A stretch of DNA of 64,000 nt from Thalassospira lucentensis MCCC 1A00383 = DSM 14000 (GTDB taxonomy: Bacteria; Pseudomonadota; Alphaproteobacteria; Rhodospirillales; Thalassospiraceae). The stretch covers positions 186,001 to 250,000 of the forward strand of contig NZ_ATWN01000003.1 in assembly GCF_000421265.1 (NCBI RefSeq), written 5' to 3'. A program made the translations under genes and the position numbers. The notes under the pieces were generated by a model, which saw only the letters and a program-made list of their open reading frames with translations, had not been told where the DNA came from and made no database searches. Shown here one piece after another: positions 45,152 to 53,712 of this stretch (position 1 is its first letter; each line of letters begins with the position of its first letter).

Positions 45152-46405
45152 ATGAACAAGCGCCTCATCGGGGCGACCATTGCCCTTGTCTTATCCGGTA
45201 CCGCACATGCGCAAGCACCTGCGCCGGACAATCTCGAAAAGCTCTCAAACTTCCAATCAACCGGAACGACAGAATTCACCGTCATTGAACAGGGTGGCGA
45301 CTATGCCGCCGGGATCAAAAAGACCCTTGAAGGCATCACATTGCCGCCCGGGTTCAAGATTGGTCTCTATGCCATTGTTCCCGACGCCCGCCATATTGCC
45401 GTTGGCCCACAAGGGGTTGTTGTCTTTGTTGGCACCCGCAAAGACAAGGTCTGGTCGGTTACCGACCGCAACAAGGACCGCGTCGCCGACGAGGTGAAAG
45501 ATTTTGCTCCATCACTTCGTTTTGCCATCCCGAACGGTCCATGTTTCTCGCCCGACGGCATGCTGTATATCGCCGAGCAGAACCGCGTCCTGACCTTCCC
45601 GGCAGCCGAATTTTTCTATGAAAGCCCGGACGTCGCGGCATTCAATGTCATCAAGCAAGGCGATCTGGTTCCGCCAGCAGAAGAAAGCTATAACCACACC
45701 GCACGTGTTTGCAAACTCGGTCCGGACGGGAAACTTTATATCTCGCTCGGCCAGCCGTTTAACGTGTCCCCGCCTGACAAACTTGATCTGTATCGCGATC
45801 ACGGGATCGGCGGCATCATCCGTATCAATACCGATGGTACCGACCGCGAGGTTTATACCTATGGGGTGCGTAATTCGGTTGGTCATGACTTCCATCCGGA
45901 AACCGGCGAATTGTGGTGGACCGACAATCAGGTCGATGGCATGGGCGATGAAATTCCGCCCGGCGAAATCAACCATCAAACCGCAGCAGGCCAGCATTTT
46001 GGCCATCCATGGTATGGCGGCGGTGATGTCCGCACCAATGAATATGCCGGACAGGACGTCCCCTATGACGTCGTAATGCCAGCGGTCGAAACCGTTGCCC
46101 ATGCCGCCGACCTTGGCATGAGCTTCTATACGGGCAAGATGTTTCCCGCCAAATACAAGAACGCCATATTCTCGGCCCAGCACGGGTCATGGAACCGCAC
46201 GACACCGGTCGGTGCGCGTGTGATGGTGACCTTTATTGATGCCGAAGGAAACGCCAGCATCGAACCCTTCGCCGAAGGCTGGATTGACGAGAATGACGAA
46301 TATCTCGGCCGTCCGGTAGATGTCGCCCAACTGCGCGATGGTTCGATCATTGTTTCAGATGATCTTGCCGGTGCACTGTATCGCATCTGGTATGAGGGCA
46401 ATTGA
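45152..46405 (+). CDS. PQQ-dependent sugar (sorbosone-type) dehydrogenase
   Basis: 417 residues. A Sec signal peptide ends in AHAQA. The rest is a six-bladed beta-propeller of the soluble glucose/sorbosone dehydrogenase family (LPPGFKIGLYA, FSPDGMLYIAEQNRVL, RVCKLGPDGKLYISLGQ, GGIIRINTDGT, TYGVRNSVGHDFHPETGELWWTDN, HGSWNRTTPVGARV). It would oxidise a sugar or aldose in the periplasm with PQQ. The gene overlaps the cytochrome c gene by one base, so that cytochrome is the probable electron acceptor. The ATG at 45152 has GGGAGGA. Substrate unknown; no PQQ synthesis genes are in the window. Confidence 0.85.
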   Translation: MNKRLIGATIALVLSGTAHAQAPAPDNLEKLSNFQSTGTTEFTVIEQGGDYAAGIKKTLEGITLPPGFKIGLYAIVPDARHIAVGPQGVVVFVGTRKDKVWSVTDRNKDRVADEVKDFAPSLRFAIPNGPCFSPDGMLYIAEQNRVLTFPAAEFFYESPDVAAFNVIKQGDLVPPAEESYNHTARVCKLGPDGKLYISLGQPFNVSPPDKLDLYRDHGIGGIIRINTDGTDREVYTYGVRNSVGHDFHPETGELWWTDNQVDGMGDEIPPGEINHQTAAGQHFGHPWYGGGDVRTNEYAGQDVPYDVVMPAVETVAHAADLGMSFYTGKMFPAKYKNAIFSAQHGSWNRTTPVGARVMVTFIDAEGNASIEPFAEGWIDENDEYLGRPVDVAQLRDGSIIVSDDLAGALYRIWYEGN

Positions 46406-47031
46406 TGCGTATTCTAATGATCGTGCTCCTCGGCGGGCTTTTGCCCGCCGGGGTTCTGATCGCCCAAAACTCCGACGTCCCCGCCTCTGACGCCACCGCC
46501 AACCAAATCACCGGCGACTTGAAAGATGGCCGCAAGGTTGCGGGCATGTGCCGAACCTGTCACGGGCTGGATGGCAAGGCCCGCATTCCGATTGCACCAC
46601 ATATTGGCGGGGAAACCGTTGACTATCTGATGGCGCAATTGCACGCGTTCAAAAGCGGCGAACGCGAACATGAAATGATGACTGTGGTTGCGCGCGGATT
46701 ATCCGACGACCAAATCAGGGATGTCGCAACATGGTTCAATCATTTTGACGTTGTGACCACATTACCTGCAGACAAGACAGAAGACGACGCACCGGGGCTA
46801 TGTGTTGGCTGTCATGGCGCAAACGGTATTTCGGATTTGCCCGACGCCCCCAATTTGGCCGGGGAAACCAACATTTACATCGAAACCCAGATCAAGGCAT
46901 TCCGGACAGGTAAGCGCACCCATGACGTCATGACCCCGATTGCCAAAGATATGACAGACGCTGAAATGCAGCAGGCATCGGACTGGTATAGCCAGATCGA
47001 TATCAAGATCAGTGATCCATCGGGAAAATAA
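46405..47031 (+). CDS. Periplasmic dihaem cytochrome c
   Basis: 208 residues with a signal peptide (MRILMIVLLGGLLPAGVLIAQ) and two CxxCH haem sites, CRTCH (about residue 50) and CVGCH (about 135), each followed by a cytochrome c fold, giving the c4/c553-like tandem class. The start overlaps the dehydrogenase stop (TGATG), so the two are translationally coupled. Likely job: to pass electrons from the PQQ sugar dehydrogenase to a terminal oxidase. Convergent with the next gene. Confidence 0.9.
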   Translation: MRILMIVLLGGLLPAGVLIAQNSDVPASDATANQITGDLKDGRKVAGMCRTCHGLDGKARIPIAPHIGGETVDYLMAQLHAFKSGEREHEMMTVVARGLSDDQIRDVATWFNHFDVVTTLPADKTEDDAPGLCVGCHGANGISDLPDAPNLAGETNIYIETQIKAFRTGKRTHDVMTPIAKDMTDAEMQQASDWYSQIDIKISDPSGK

Positions 47032-47060
47032 ATCACCAATCAAAGGGCAGATTGGAAAGC

Positions 47061-48404
47061 TTAGCTTTCGGGGCGCAATGCTGCTGACACATCCAAACCA
47101 ACGGTAAGTGCCGCCATGACGTTGCCGGTATCCGGATCAATTAAAGGAACGGTAATCTGCGACAGGAACGAACGGGTTGAGCCATCAAAAAGGATGTCGT
47201 CAATCTGCGCATGGCCGCGGTTGAGGTTGTCGGTCATTTGGAATTTCGTCTCGTCTGACTGATCAAAGTCCGACGTCACCCGGTTCATGCCGATCACTTC
47301 GCCACGAAGATTGAAAACAAAGGCTTCCGCAACGTGACCACCCGATGCCTGTTGGAATTCCCGCAAATATTGCGACAGGTCGTTTTCCAAGATGTCGGAC
47401 GCCGCAAGACTGATGTCACCGTTGCGGACTTTGGCGATCCATTCAACATCAAGCAGTTTACGGGTTTCTGTGTCGTAGGTTGCACTATCCAGTTCGGTGC
47501 GAATTTTTGTGATCAGCTCCGATGCGCCCGCCAGTTTTTCTATTGATGGCAATTGATCACGTTCAATCGCCGCCCTTTCCCATGGCTCCAGATTCATCGG
47601 AACGGTTTCACAAAATTCCAGATTGTCGTTTAAATCATTCAACATCTTGGGGAATTTTTGCAGATACACTTTTGAAAAATAGACCACCAACGGTGCATAG
47701 CGTTCAAAGCGCAGTTCAAAATTCTCCGACCCTAAGCCAAGCTCATTACGGGCAGCTTCGAAACTTTGTTTATCAACCAGCGCATATTCCACATGACCTG
47801 CCATAACTTGCGAAACCAATGATGAGAACGATGGCGCACGGTTAATGTCAGCGTAACCTTCTTCCAGAAGCCATTCGGCTTCATTCGACCCAAGAATGGC
47901 ACCAACGGCAGACATGTTAACGGGTTTAGTCTGCAAGCCAGAACGGGGATCGTTTTCACTGAACCGCTTGGAAATCCAGACCCATTTTTCCAGTGCCAGC
48001 GGATAAGATGGCACAGCGTATTCGTCCATGAACGGGCTAAGGCGAGCAAGGAAAAAGCCATCGGCCCTGCCATTTCGGACCATTTCGCGATTTCGCTGGC
48101 GCGGGGCAACCGCAAGCCCGTATCCAATACCAATCCGGTCAAAGGCACAATTAAGCACGGCAATGGAATAACCGCTTAGCATACCGTCCTGTAATTCCTG
48201 ATACGGCGGTTGAAGGTTGGTTTGCAGGATCAAAAACGTATCCATACCGTCGCCAGTCGTCTGGCCGACTTCTACGACAGGAAAGGCAAGTTCTTGTGCC
48301 GATGCGAGCGGGGCATTACCAACACCGGTCACCCCGCAGCCCAACAACACCGTCAGCATCCCGCGGACGAACACATCGCGCAAACCTGTATCGTTAGGCA
48401 ACAT
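47061..48404 (-). CDS. Periplasmic substrate-binding protein fused to a Cache-like domain
   Basis: 447 residues. A signal peptide (MLTVLLGCGVTGVGNAPLASAQ) precedes an SBP_bac_3-like domain (about 45-270: QTNLQPPYQELQDGMLSGYSIAVLNCAFDRIG, then RADGFFLARLSPF). A C-terminal region (about 320-445: ISLAASDILENDLSQYLREFQQASGGHVAEAFVFNLRGEVIGMNRVTSDFDQSDE) resembles a PAS-fold extracellular Cache/PDC sensor. There is no membrane segment after the signal peptide, so it is not an ordinary receptor kinase or chemoreceptor; it may hand its signal to another protein. The ATG at 48404 was chosen; the frame runs upstream without conserved sequence. Ligand unknown. Confidence 0.6.
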   Translation of the reverse strand: MLPNDTGLRDVFVRGMLTVLLGCGVTGVGNAPLASAQELAFPVVEVGQTTGDGMDTFLILQTNLQPPYQELQDGMLSGYSIAVLNCAFDRIGIGYGLAVAPRQRNREMVRNGRADGFFLARLSPFMDEYAVPSYPLALEKWVWISKRFSENDPRSGLQTKPVNMSAVGAILGSNEAEWLLEEGYADINRAPSFSSLVSQVMAGHVEYALVDKQSFEAARNELGLGSENFELRFERYAPLVVYFSKVYLQKFPKMLNDLNDNLEFCETVPMNLEPWERAAIERDQLPSIEKLAGASELITKIRTELDSATYDTETRKLLDVEWIAKVRNGDISLAASDILENDLSQYLREFQQASGGHVAEAFVFNLRGEVIGMNRVTSDFDQSDETKFQMTDNLNRGHAQIDDILFDGSTRSFLSQITVPLIDPDTGNVMAALTVGLDVSAALRPES

Positions 48405-48518
48405 GGGTTCTTTTCTGCATCGCGAAGACATCATCGGTCGCCTGACAAACGCTGTGGTTGTGACCTTAATGATATTGGAAATCTGCAAGGTACTTGCAAG
48501 ACAATGCCGGTTTTGTTT

Positions 48519-49160
48519 TCAGAGCTCCCGCAGGCTGTCGTCATCTTCGTCAATCGGTTCATCACCAGTATAGAAACTTGGTGCAATGCGCTTGACCGCA
48601 GCACCATCACTGCGCCAGCCATGACAGGTATTGATCAGCGGCATTTTTCGTTTCTTTGGCGTGGCATCACTGGCGGGATCGGGACCTTCACCCGCCGCCA
48701 GTTCCGCTAGGCGTTTTTCTTCGGCCTCACGCGAAAGGATCGGAAAGATTGTCTGAAAGGCCGTGGTCGCCACGGGCCCCATCAATTCGGTCAGATGCGT
48801 GCATCCGTGAATGCCGCCAACCCGGTCTCTGATCTGCTTTCTAAGACCCGGACCAAGTTTCAGCCCAACCAGGTTTTCATATGCCGGTGCAATCGCATCA
48901 CATGCATTGAACGGCGCATAATCAGTGACGGCTTCGACCGTACGAATCACAAGATCATCGCCAACTGTCACCCGCAGCCACATTTCATGAACCGGCACAC
49001 CGGGCGGGATTTCGCCGCGGTCGTTGTTGGCAAATCCGTATGTTTTGGTATCGGTGATATGACCTTCGATATCCCACAAACCATCTGTGCGGCGAAAACC
49101 CTGACAGGTCACAGTACGGGTGTGAATATGTTCGCGGGCGGCGGGGCTGGATAATGGCAT
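48519..49160 (-). CDS. DUF2889-family protein
   Basis: 213 residues matching DUF2889: REHIHTRTVTCQGFRRTDGLWDIEGHITDTKTYGF, MWLRVTVGDDLVIRTVEAVTDYAPFNACDAIAPAYENLVGLKLGPG, GGIHGCTHLTELMGPVATTAFQT, with the conserved His/Cys of GCTHL. The function of the family is unknown, though such genes often sit among acyl-CoA or aromatic catabolism genes. AGGAGAGA precedes the ATG, and a LiuR-like palindrome lies 14 bp upstream of the start, hinting at control by a MerR-type regulator of branched-chain or fatty acid catabolism. Confidence 0.85.
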   Translation of the reverse strand: MPLSSPAAREHIHTRTVTCQGFRRTDGLWDIEGHITDTKTYGFANNDRGEIPPGVPVHEMWLRVTVGDDLVIRTVEAVTDYAPFNACDAIAPAYENLVGLKLGPGLRKQIRDRVGGIHGCTHLTELMGPVATTAFQTIFPILSREAEEKRLAELAAGEGPDPASDATPKKRKMPLINTCHGWRSDGAAVKRIAPSFYTGDEPIDEDDDSLREL

Positions 49161-49173
49161 GGGGCTATCTCTC

Positions 49174-49191
49174 CTTTACGTAAACGTAAAG
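49174..49191. promoter_or_regulatory. LiuR-like palindrome upstream of the DUF2889 gene
   Basis: CTTTACGTAAACGTAAAG is an inverted repeat of CTTTACG/CGTAAAG with a 4-bp centre. It resembles the TTTACGTWAACGTAAA operator described for MerR-family LiuR-type regulators of branched-chain amino acid catabolism. Confidence 0.55.
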
Positions 49192-49324
49192 TCCTTCACC
49201 CATGTGATGTCAAGTAGCAAAGTCCTGATTTGCCAAATCATTCCACACGATGACGGGAACCACGCCCACGTCATCGCGAAAGAATGAAGATAAAAAATTA
49301 AGCTAAATAAGCGTGTTAAGGCGC

Positions 49325-49774
49325 CTATGCCACGCCGTAATCCGACCCGAAGATGAACTTTTCGCGTTCGCGAACGTCTTCTTCAAGTTGGGCTTTAACC
49401 ACGTTAAACAGATCACGGATCGAAACCATGCCAATCACCACATCCCCGTCGACAACCGGCAGATGGCGATAACGACGTGCACTCATAAGTGCCAGCGCAT
49501 TCATTGCGGTATCGTTTGGTCCCAGCGTATCGGGATTTGCTGTCATGACTTTTGAAAGTGGTGTGGTGGCTGGATCTTCACCCTTTGCGACCACACGGTT
49601 CACAAGGTCGCGTTCGGTGAAAATACCGGCGAGCTTTGCCGCGTTATCGACAATGACAACCGCGCCGATTTTTCGTTCCGACATCATGTTGACGGCATCC
49701 ATCACGGAATCGGCTGGGTTAAGGGTCGCGATGGATTGTTCCTTGACCACGCCTGGTACGATTTTCGTATCCAT
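49325..49774 (-). CDS. CBS-domain protein
   Basis: 149 residues comprising a CBS pair: TLNPADSVMDAVNMMSERKIGAVVIVDNAAKLAGIFTERDLVNRV and VMTANPDTLGPNDTAMNALALMSARRYRHLPVVDGDVVIGMVSIRDL. CBS pairs bind adenosyl ligands. Stand-alone proteins of this size are common in alphaproteobacteria but without a defined role. ATG at 49774 with AGAGAGAAG upstream; the longer frame starts ten codons earlier. Downstream of, and on the same strand as, the CNNM-type gene. Confidence 0.9.
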   Translation of the reverse strand: MDTKIVPGVVKEQSIATLNPADSVMDAVNMMSERKIGAVVIVDNAAKLAGIFTERDLVNRVVAKGEDPATTPLSKVMTANPDTLGPNDTAMNALALMSARRYRHLPVVDGDVVIGMVSIRDLFNVVKAQLEEDVREREKFIFGSDYGVA

Positions 49775-49994
49775 GCTTCTCTCTCTGCAGATTGATGTTG
49801 CCACATGTCCAAACCCGATCAGATCATCTGGTGCTGCGCGATGAAACGCAGTGGACCTTATTTTAAAATGGTCCTGCGATCTTTTGGGTCAAGAGCTCAA
49901 ACCTGATTTTAACCCATAAGTCGAAAAACTTAAAACTGTTTACGTCAAAACGGGAAATCAAAGCACGGCAACACCACCGGCAAAGAACGACCGC

Positions 49995-51269
49995 CTATTC
50001 GCGGTCGTCGGTGGTAAGGTCTGTCACTTCACGCATGCGGATGCGGGTGACCTGATTGCGAATTCGGCGCAGAACTTCGAATTCAAATCCGTGGAAACGG
50101 AACTGCTGACCGACATCGGGAATGCGTCGGGTCTCATACAGTAACAATCCTGCGACCGTTGCGGCCTCTTCGTCGGGCAGACGCCATGCGAAACGACGGT
50201 TCAGGTCCCGGATGGTCACATCACCGCGCACAATGACCGATCCGTCGGTTTGCGGCTGTACACCAATCACTTCGACATCGGTTTCATCGGCGATATCACC
50301 CACGATTTCCTCAAGGATGTCTTCGAGTGAAACCACACCTTCAAACGCACCGTATTCATCAACAACAATTGCGAAATGCTCGTGGCGCTCCTTGAACGCC
50401 TTAAGCTGATCGGCAAGGGTCGTTGAATCGGGGATGAACCATGCCTCAGAACTCAGTTCACGGACTTCTTTTGCCGTCGCCGGTTTGGCGCCGCGCACGA
50501 CCGCCTTTAACACTTCGCGGGCATGCAGAACGCCAACGATGTTATCGGGGTCTTCCTCATAAATCGGAATACGGGTGTGCGGACTGGCCAGAACTGTATC
50601 AAGGATTTCGTCCATCGGACGGGTGATGTCGATCATCTGCACCTTGCGGCGATGCACCATGATTTCCCAGACGCCAACGTCTTCAAGATCAAGCACGCCA
50701 TGCAACATCGTGCGTTCAGCATGATGGTCACCGACAACAACGTCATCGGCATGCAGTTCAATCGCACCGCGCAATTCACGTTCGCTGTCCATGCCCGGGC
50801 CTTCGCCGCTGCCAAACAGGCGCAGGGTTGCCTGAACAATCACCTGAATGCTTTGGGTGATGGGTGCAAAAACAACCACCAGAATACTCATCGGGCGGGC
50901 CACACGCAGCGCCATGGTATCGGCATGCTGAAGCGCATAGGTTTTTGGCAGAATTTCCGAAAACACCAGAACAAGTGCGGTCATGGCGATGGTGGCGTAA
51001 ACGACACCGTTCTCACCAAACAGCTCAATCATCACCGAAGTCGCAAGGGCAGAGGCCAGAATATTGACCATATTATTGCCCAGCAAAATCGCCCCTAGCA
51101 AACGCTCCTGATACTGGCGCAACCGGTTAACCGTCGCGGCTCTAAGATCGCCATCCTGTTCCTTGTGATGCATGACCGGACGCGACGCTGCCGTAAGCGC
51201 GGTTTCCGAGCCAGAGAAAAATGCCGACAACATCAGCAGGAAAAAAATCACGACAATCGTGATTGTCAT
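49995..51269 (-). CDS. CNNM/CorC-type transporter protein with CBS domains
   Basis: 424 residues. The CNNM (DUF21) membrane domain covers about 1-180 (MTITIVVIFFLLMLSAFFSGSETALTAASR, then GNNMVNILASALATSVMIELFGENGVVYATIAMTALVLVFSEILPKTYAL). A CBS pair covers about 200-325 (VHRRKVQMIDI, HFAIVVDEYGAFEGVVSLEDILEEIVGDI). A C-terminal CorC_HlyC domain follows (GSVIVRGDVTIRDLNRRFAWRLP, AGLLLYETRRIPDVGQQF). The family is linked to magnesium/cobalt efflux and is often annotated HlyC/CorC. It lies downstream of aroB on the same strand, a typical alphaproteobacterial order (aroK-aroB-CNNM). Confidence 0.92.
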   Translation of the reverse strand: MTITIVVIFFLLMLSAFFSGSETALTAASRPVMHHKEQDGDLRAATVNRLRQYQERLLGAILLGNNMVNILASALATSVMIELFGENGVVYATIAMTALVLVFSEILPKTYALQHADTMALRVARPMSILVVVFAPITQSIQVIVQATLRLFGSGEGPGMDSERELRGAIELHADDVVVGDHHAERTMLHGVLDLEDVGVWEIMVHRRKVQMIDITRPMDEILDTVLASPHTRIPIYEEDPDNIVGVLHAREVLKAVVRGAKPATAKEVRELSSEAWFIPDSTTLADQLKAFKERHEHFAIVVDEYGAFEGVVSLEDILEEIVGDIADETDVEVIGVQPQTDGSVIVRGDVTIRDLNRRFAWRLPDEEAATVAGLLLYETRRIPDVGQQFRFHGFEFEVLRRIRNQVTRIRMREVTDLTTDDRE

Positions 51270-51419
51270 TCAGGGCCGTCTCCAAAGAGTGATCGCAACC
51301 GGACAACTTTGTCCGTAAATCACTTGTAAGGTCAATTGTCGCTACGTCAACGACTTCACAAGTCTGGTCGTTAAAACGACCAGACAGAAACAATCAGATT
51401 AATATGGATCGTACGACGC

Positions 51420-52535
51420 TTAGCCGCGGCATGACCGGGTAATGGCCGCGCGCATTTTGTCCACATCCATCGCCTTGGATGTAAACGCCTTGCCAATACC
51501 ACGTGTCATGACAAACGTGATCTCGCCGTCGCGGACCTTTTTGTCACGCGACATATGACTGATGACCTTGTCGATATCCCAGTGCATGCCCGAAACTTCC
51601 GATGCGCATACCGGCAAACCGACCGATTTCAAATGTGCGACAATGCGGTCTTTTTCACCTGCGGGTGCCATACCCATGGCACCACACACGTCATGGGCAA
51701 TCACCATGCCCATGGCAACCGCTTCACCGTGCAGAAGTTTCTGCCCATAACCCGTTTCGGCTTCAAATGCATGACCGAATGTATGACCAAGGTTAAGCAA
51801 TGCGCGTTTGCCGCCTTCGCGTTCATCTTCGGACACGATGCGGGCCTTTGCCGCACAGCTTTTAATCACAGCCTGACGGCGCTCAGGCCCATCGGTATCG
51901 ATGACCGCCTGCCCGTTTTCTTCAAGCCACGCAAAGAAGTCCGGATCATCAATCAGGCCGTATTTGGCAACCTCGGCATAGCCAGCGCGCATTTCACGTG
52001 GCGACAATGTGTCGAGAACGGCGGTATCGGCCAGAACAAGACGCGGTTGATGGAACGCACCGACAAGGTTCTTACCCGATTTGGAATTAATACCGGTTTT
52101 CCCGCCGACAGAACTATCGACTTGTGACAAAAGCGTCGTTGGGATTTGCACGAAATCAAGCCCGCGCAGCAATGAAGCCGCCACATATCCGGCCAGATCG
52201 CCAACAACCCCACCGCCCAATGCGATGATCACGGTCGACCGTTCAATTCCCATCGCCAGTATCTGTTCGACGACATCTGCGAACGTGGCAAAACTTTTAG
52301 ATTTTTCACCCGACGGTACGACAACTTCACGGTGCGCGATGCTTGCACCATCAAGGGACGCCAGAACCGTGGGCAGATGTTTGTCGGCAACGACCGCATC
52401 GCTGATGACGACAACCCCGGCTTTACGCACGAAAGGTGCTATGTATTTGGCGGTATCGGCCAAAAGGTTGCTGCCCACAAGAATGTCGTAGCTGCGCGCG
52501 CCAAGTTCAACGCGAAGAGTGTCGTGATTGCTCAC
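51420..52535 (-). CDS. aroB: 3-dehydroquinate synthase
   Basis: 371 residues. The NAD- and zinc-dependent AroB fold has GEKSKSFATFADVVEQIL, VIIALGGGVVGDLAGYVAASLLRGLDFVQIPTTLLSQVDSSVGGKTGIN, and GKNLVGAFHQPRLVLAD, with the zinc ligands in LNLGHTFGHAFE and the GEAVAMGM motif. It makes 3-dehydroquinate from DAHP in aromatic amino acid synthesis. The start is GTG at 52535, four bases after the aroK stop, so the pair is an operon. Confidence 0.96.
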   Translation of the reverse strand: MSNHDTLRVELGARSYDILVGSNLLADTAKYIAPFVRKAGVVVISDAVVADKHLPTVLASLDGASIAHREVVVPSGEKSKSFATFADVVEQILAMGIERSTVIIALGGGVVGDLAGYVAASLLRGLDFVQIPTTLLSQVDSSVGGKTGINSKSGKNLVGAFHQPRLVLADTAVLDTLSPREMRAGYAEVAKYGLIDDPDFFAWLEENGQAVIDTDGPERRQAVIKSCAAKARIVSEDEREGGKRALLNLGHTFGHAFEAETGYGQKLLHGEAVAMGMVIAHDVCGAMGMAPAGEKDRIVAHLKSVGLPVCASEVSGMHWDIDKVISHMSRDKKVRDGEITFVMTRGIGKAFTSKAMDVDKMRAAITRSCRG

Positions 52536-52539
52536 TGTG

Positions 52540-53151
52540 TTAGATTCCTGTTCTGATCAAATTGCCGTCATCGTCAAAGGACTTGGCCATCAGTTCAAGA
52601 ACTGCGTCACAGGTTTCTTCTTTGGACGATTCATCACAATCAAAGATGATGTCGGCCCCGGCATAAATCGGGTAACGGGTCTCAATGAAATCTGCGAGAA
52701 TCTTGCGCGGGTTGCCCCGGTTCAACAACGGACGATGAGTCCGTCCACTTGTCCGTTGCAACAGCAATTCAAGATCGGCACGCAGCCACACTGATACAGA
52801 TTTTTCGAGAATGAGTTTTCGAGTGCGTTCACGAATAAAGGCCCCGCCGCCAGTGGCCAGCACGAGTTGCTCACCTTCGAGCAAGCGGGCAATCACACGC
52901 TCTTCGCCGTCGCGAAATGCTTCTTCGCCATACAGCTTGAAGATATCAGCAATCGAGCAGCCAGCGGCTTCTTCTATTTCGCGGTCGGCATCGACAAAAT
53001 CCTGATTCAGTTCCTTGGCGACCATACGGCCAATACAGCTTTTTCCTGCACCCATGAGGCCAATGAAAACCAAAGGGTAACCCTTAAGGCCCCGGCGGAT
53101 TTTGGCAATCACATCTTCGTGCAAACCCGACTCGGCAATGTTGCTCTCCAT
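52540..53151 (-). CDS. aroK: Shikimate kinase
   Basis: 203 residues. Walker A is FIGLMGAGKSCIG (about 29-41), the shikimate-binding DADREIE motif follows, then FRDGEERVI, and VLATGGGAFIRERTR. It phosphorylates shikimate ahead of the AroB neighbour. The ATG at 53151 (MESNIAES) was chosen; an in-frame TTG at 53190 would add 13 residues, and the ribosome site does not settle it. The 422 bp upstream to the small gene at 53574 form a divergent spacer with an out-of-frame shadow open frame. Confidence 0.95.
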   Translation of the reverse strand: MESNIAESGLHEDVIAKIRRGLKGYPLVFIGLMGAGKSCIGRMVAKELNQDFVDADREIEEAAGCSIADIFKLYGEEAFRDGEERVIARLLEGEQLVLATGGGAFIRERTRKLILEKSVSVWLRADLELLLQRTSGRTHRPLLNRGNPRKILADFIETRYPIYAGADIIFDCDESSKEETCDAVLELMAKSFDDDGNLIRTGI

Positions 53152-53573
53152 GTTCGGTTTGCAGTCCTGTAGTTCATCTGGTTTCAACAAAATTTACCTA
53201 ATTCTTTAGGCCAGCTTAGCCTCGAACGCAAGCGAACCGCACGCTCTTTACGACAATTTACCGCGTAAAATTGTTCTCGCACGTTATATGCAGCGATTAT
53301 GAATGCGGATCAGACAATTGTTCTTTGCGACTTTGCTGTTAACGCTCTGTGAGGAACCGACACCTATACTGCCTTGAAGTTGCCGAAATAGAATGTCATC
53401 CAGCCCGTTGAACATAAACCTGTATCACGGCACGGATGAGGCAAAGCCAAACAGTCCAAAGCGGGATTTTGCCCGATTGGGTATATCGCTGTTTGCGTAT
53501 CTTGCATCTTTCTGCTTCGTCAGCATACTGGTAGACGCGTCATTCGCACAAACGCATCGAAGTCTGGATAAAA

Positions 53574-53711
53574 ATGAAGATCTTATCGCGTATTATTCTG
53601 TTGCTGGTCCTTGCTGTAATCGTCGGCGGCGCCGTTTTCCTGGTCACCTGGGATATTCCGGCCCCAACCAGCCAAATCGAAGAAACCATCCCGAATTCGA
53701 GGTTCAATTAA
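53574..53711 (+). CDS. Small single-helix membrane protein
   Basis: 45 residues: MKILSRIILLLVLAVIVGGAV then FLVTWDIPAPTSQIEETIPNSRFN. One N-terminal membrane helix is followed by a short periplasmic tail with the PAPTSQIEETIP stretch that I associate with small proteins placed just before the secreted repeat protein in Rhodospirillales. The next ATG follows the stop by one base, so the two genes are translationally coupled. An overlapping frame begins at 53393 but its C-terminus looks like an out-of-frame reading of this gene. Confidence 0.7.
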   Translation: MKILSRIILLLVLAVIVGGAVFLVTWDIPAPTSQIEETIPNSRFN

Positions 53712-53712
53712 G

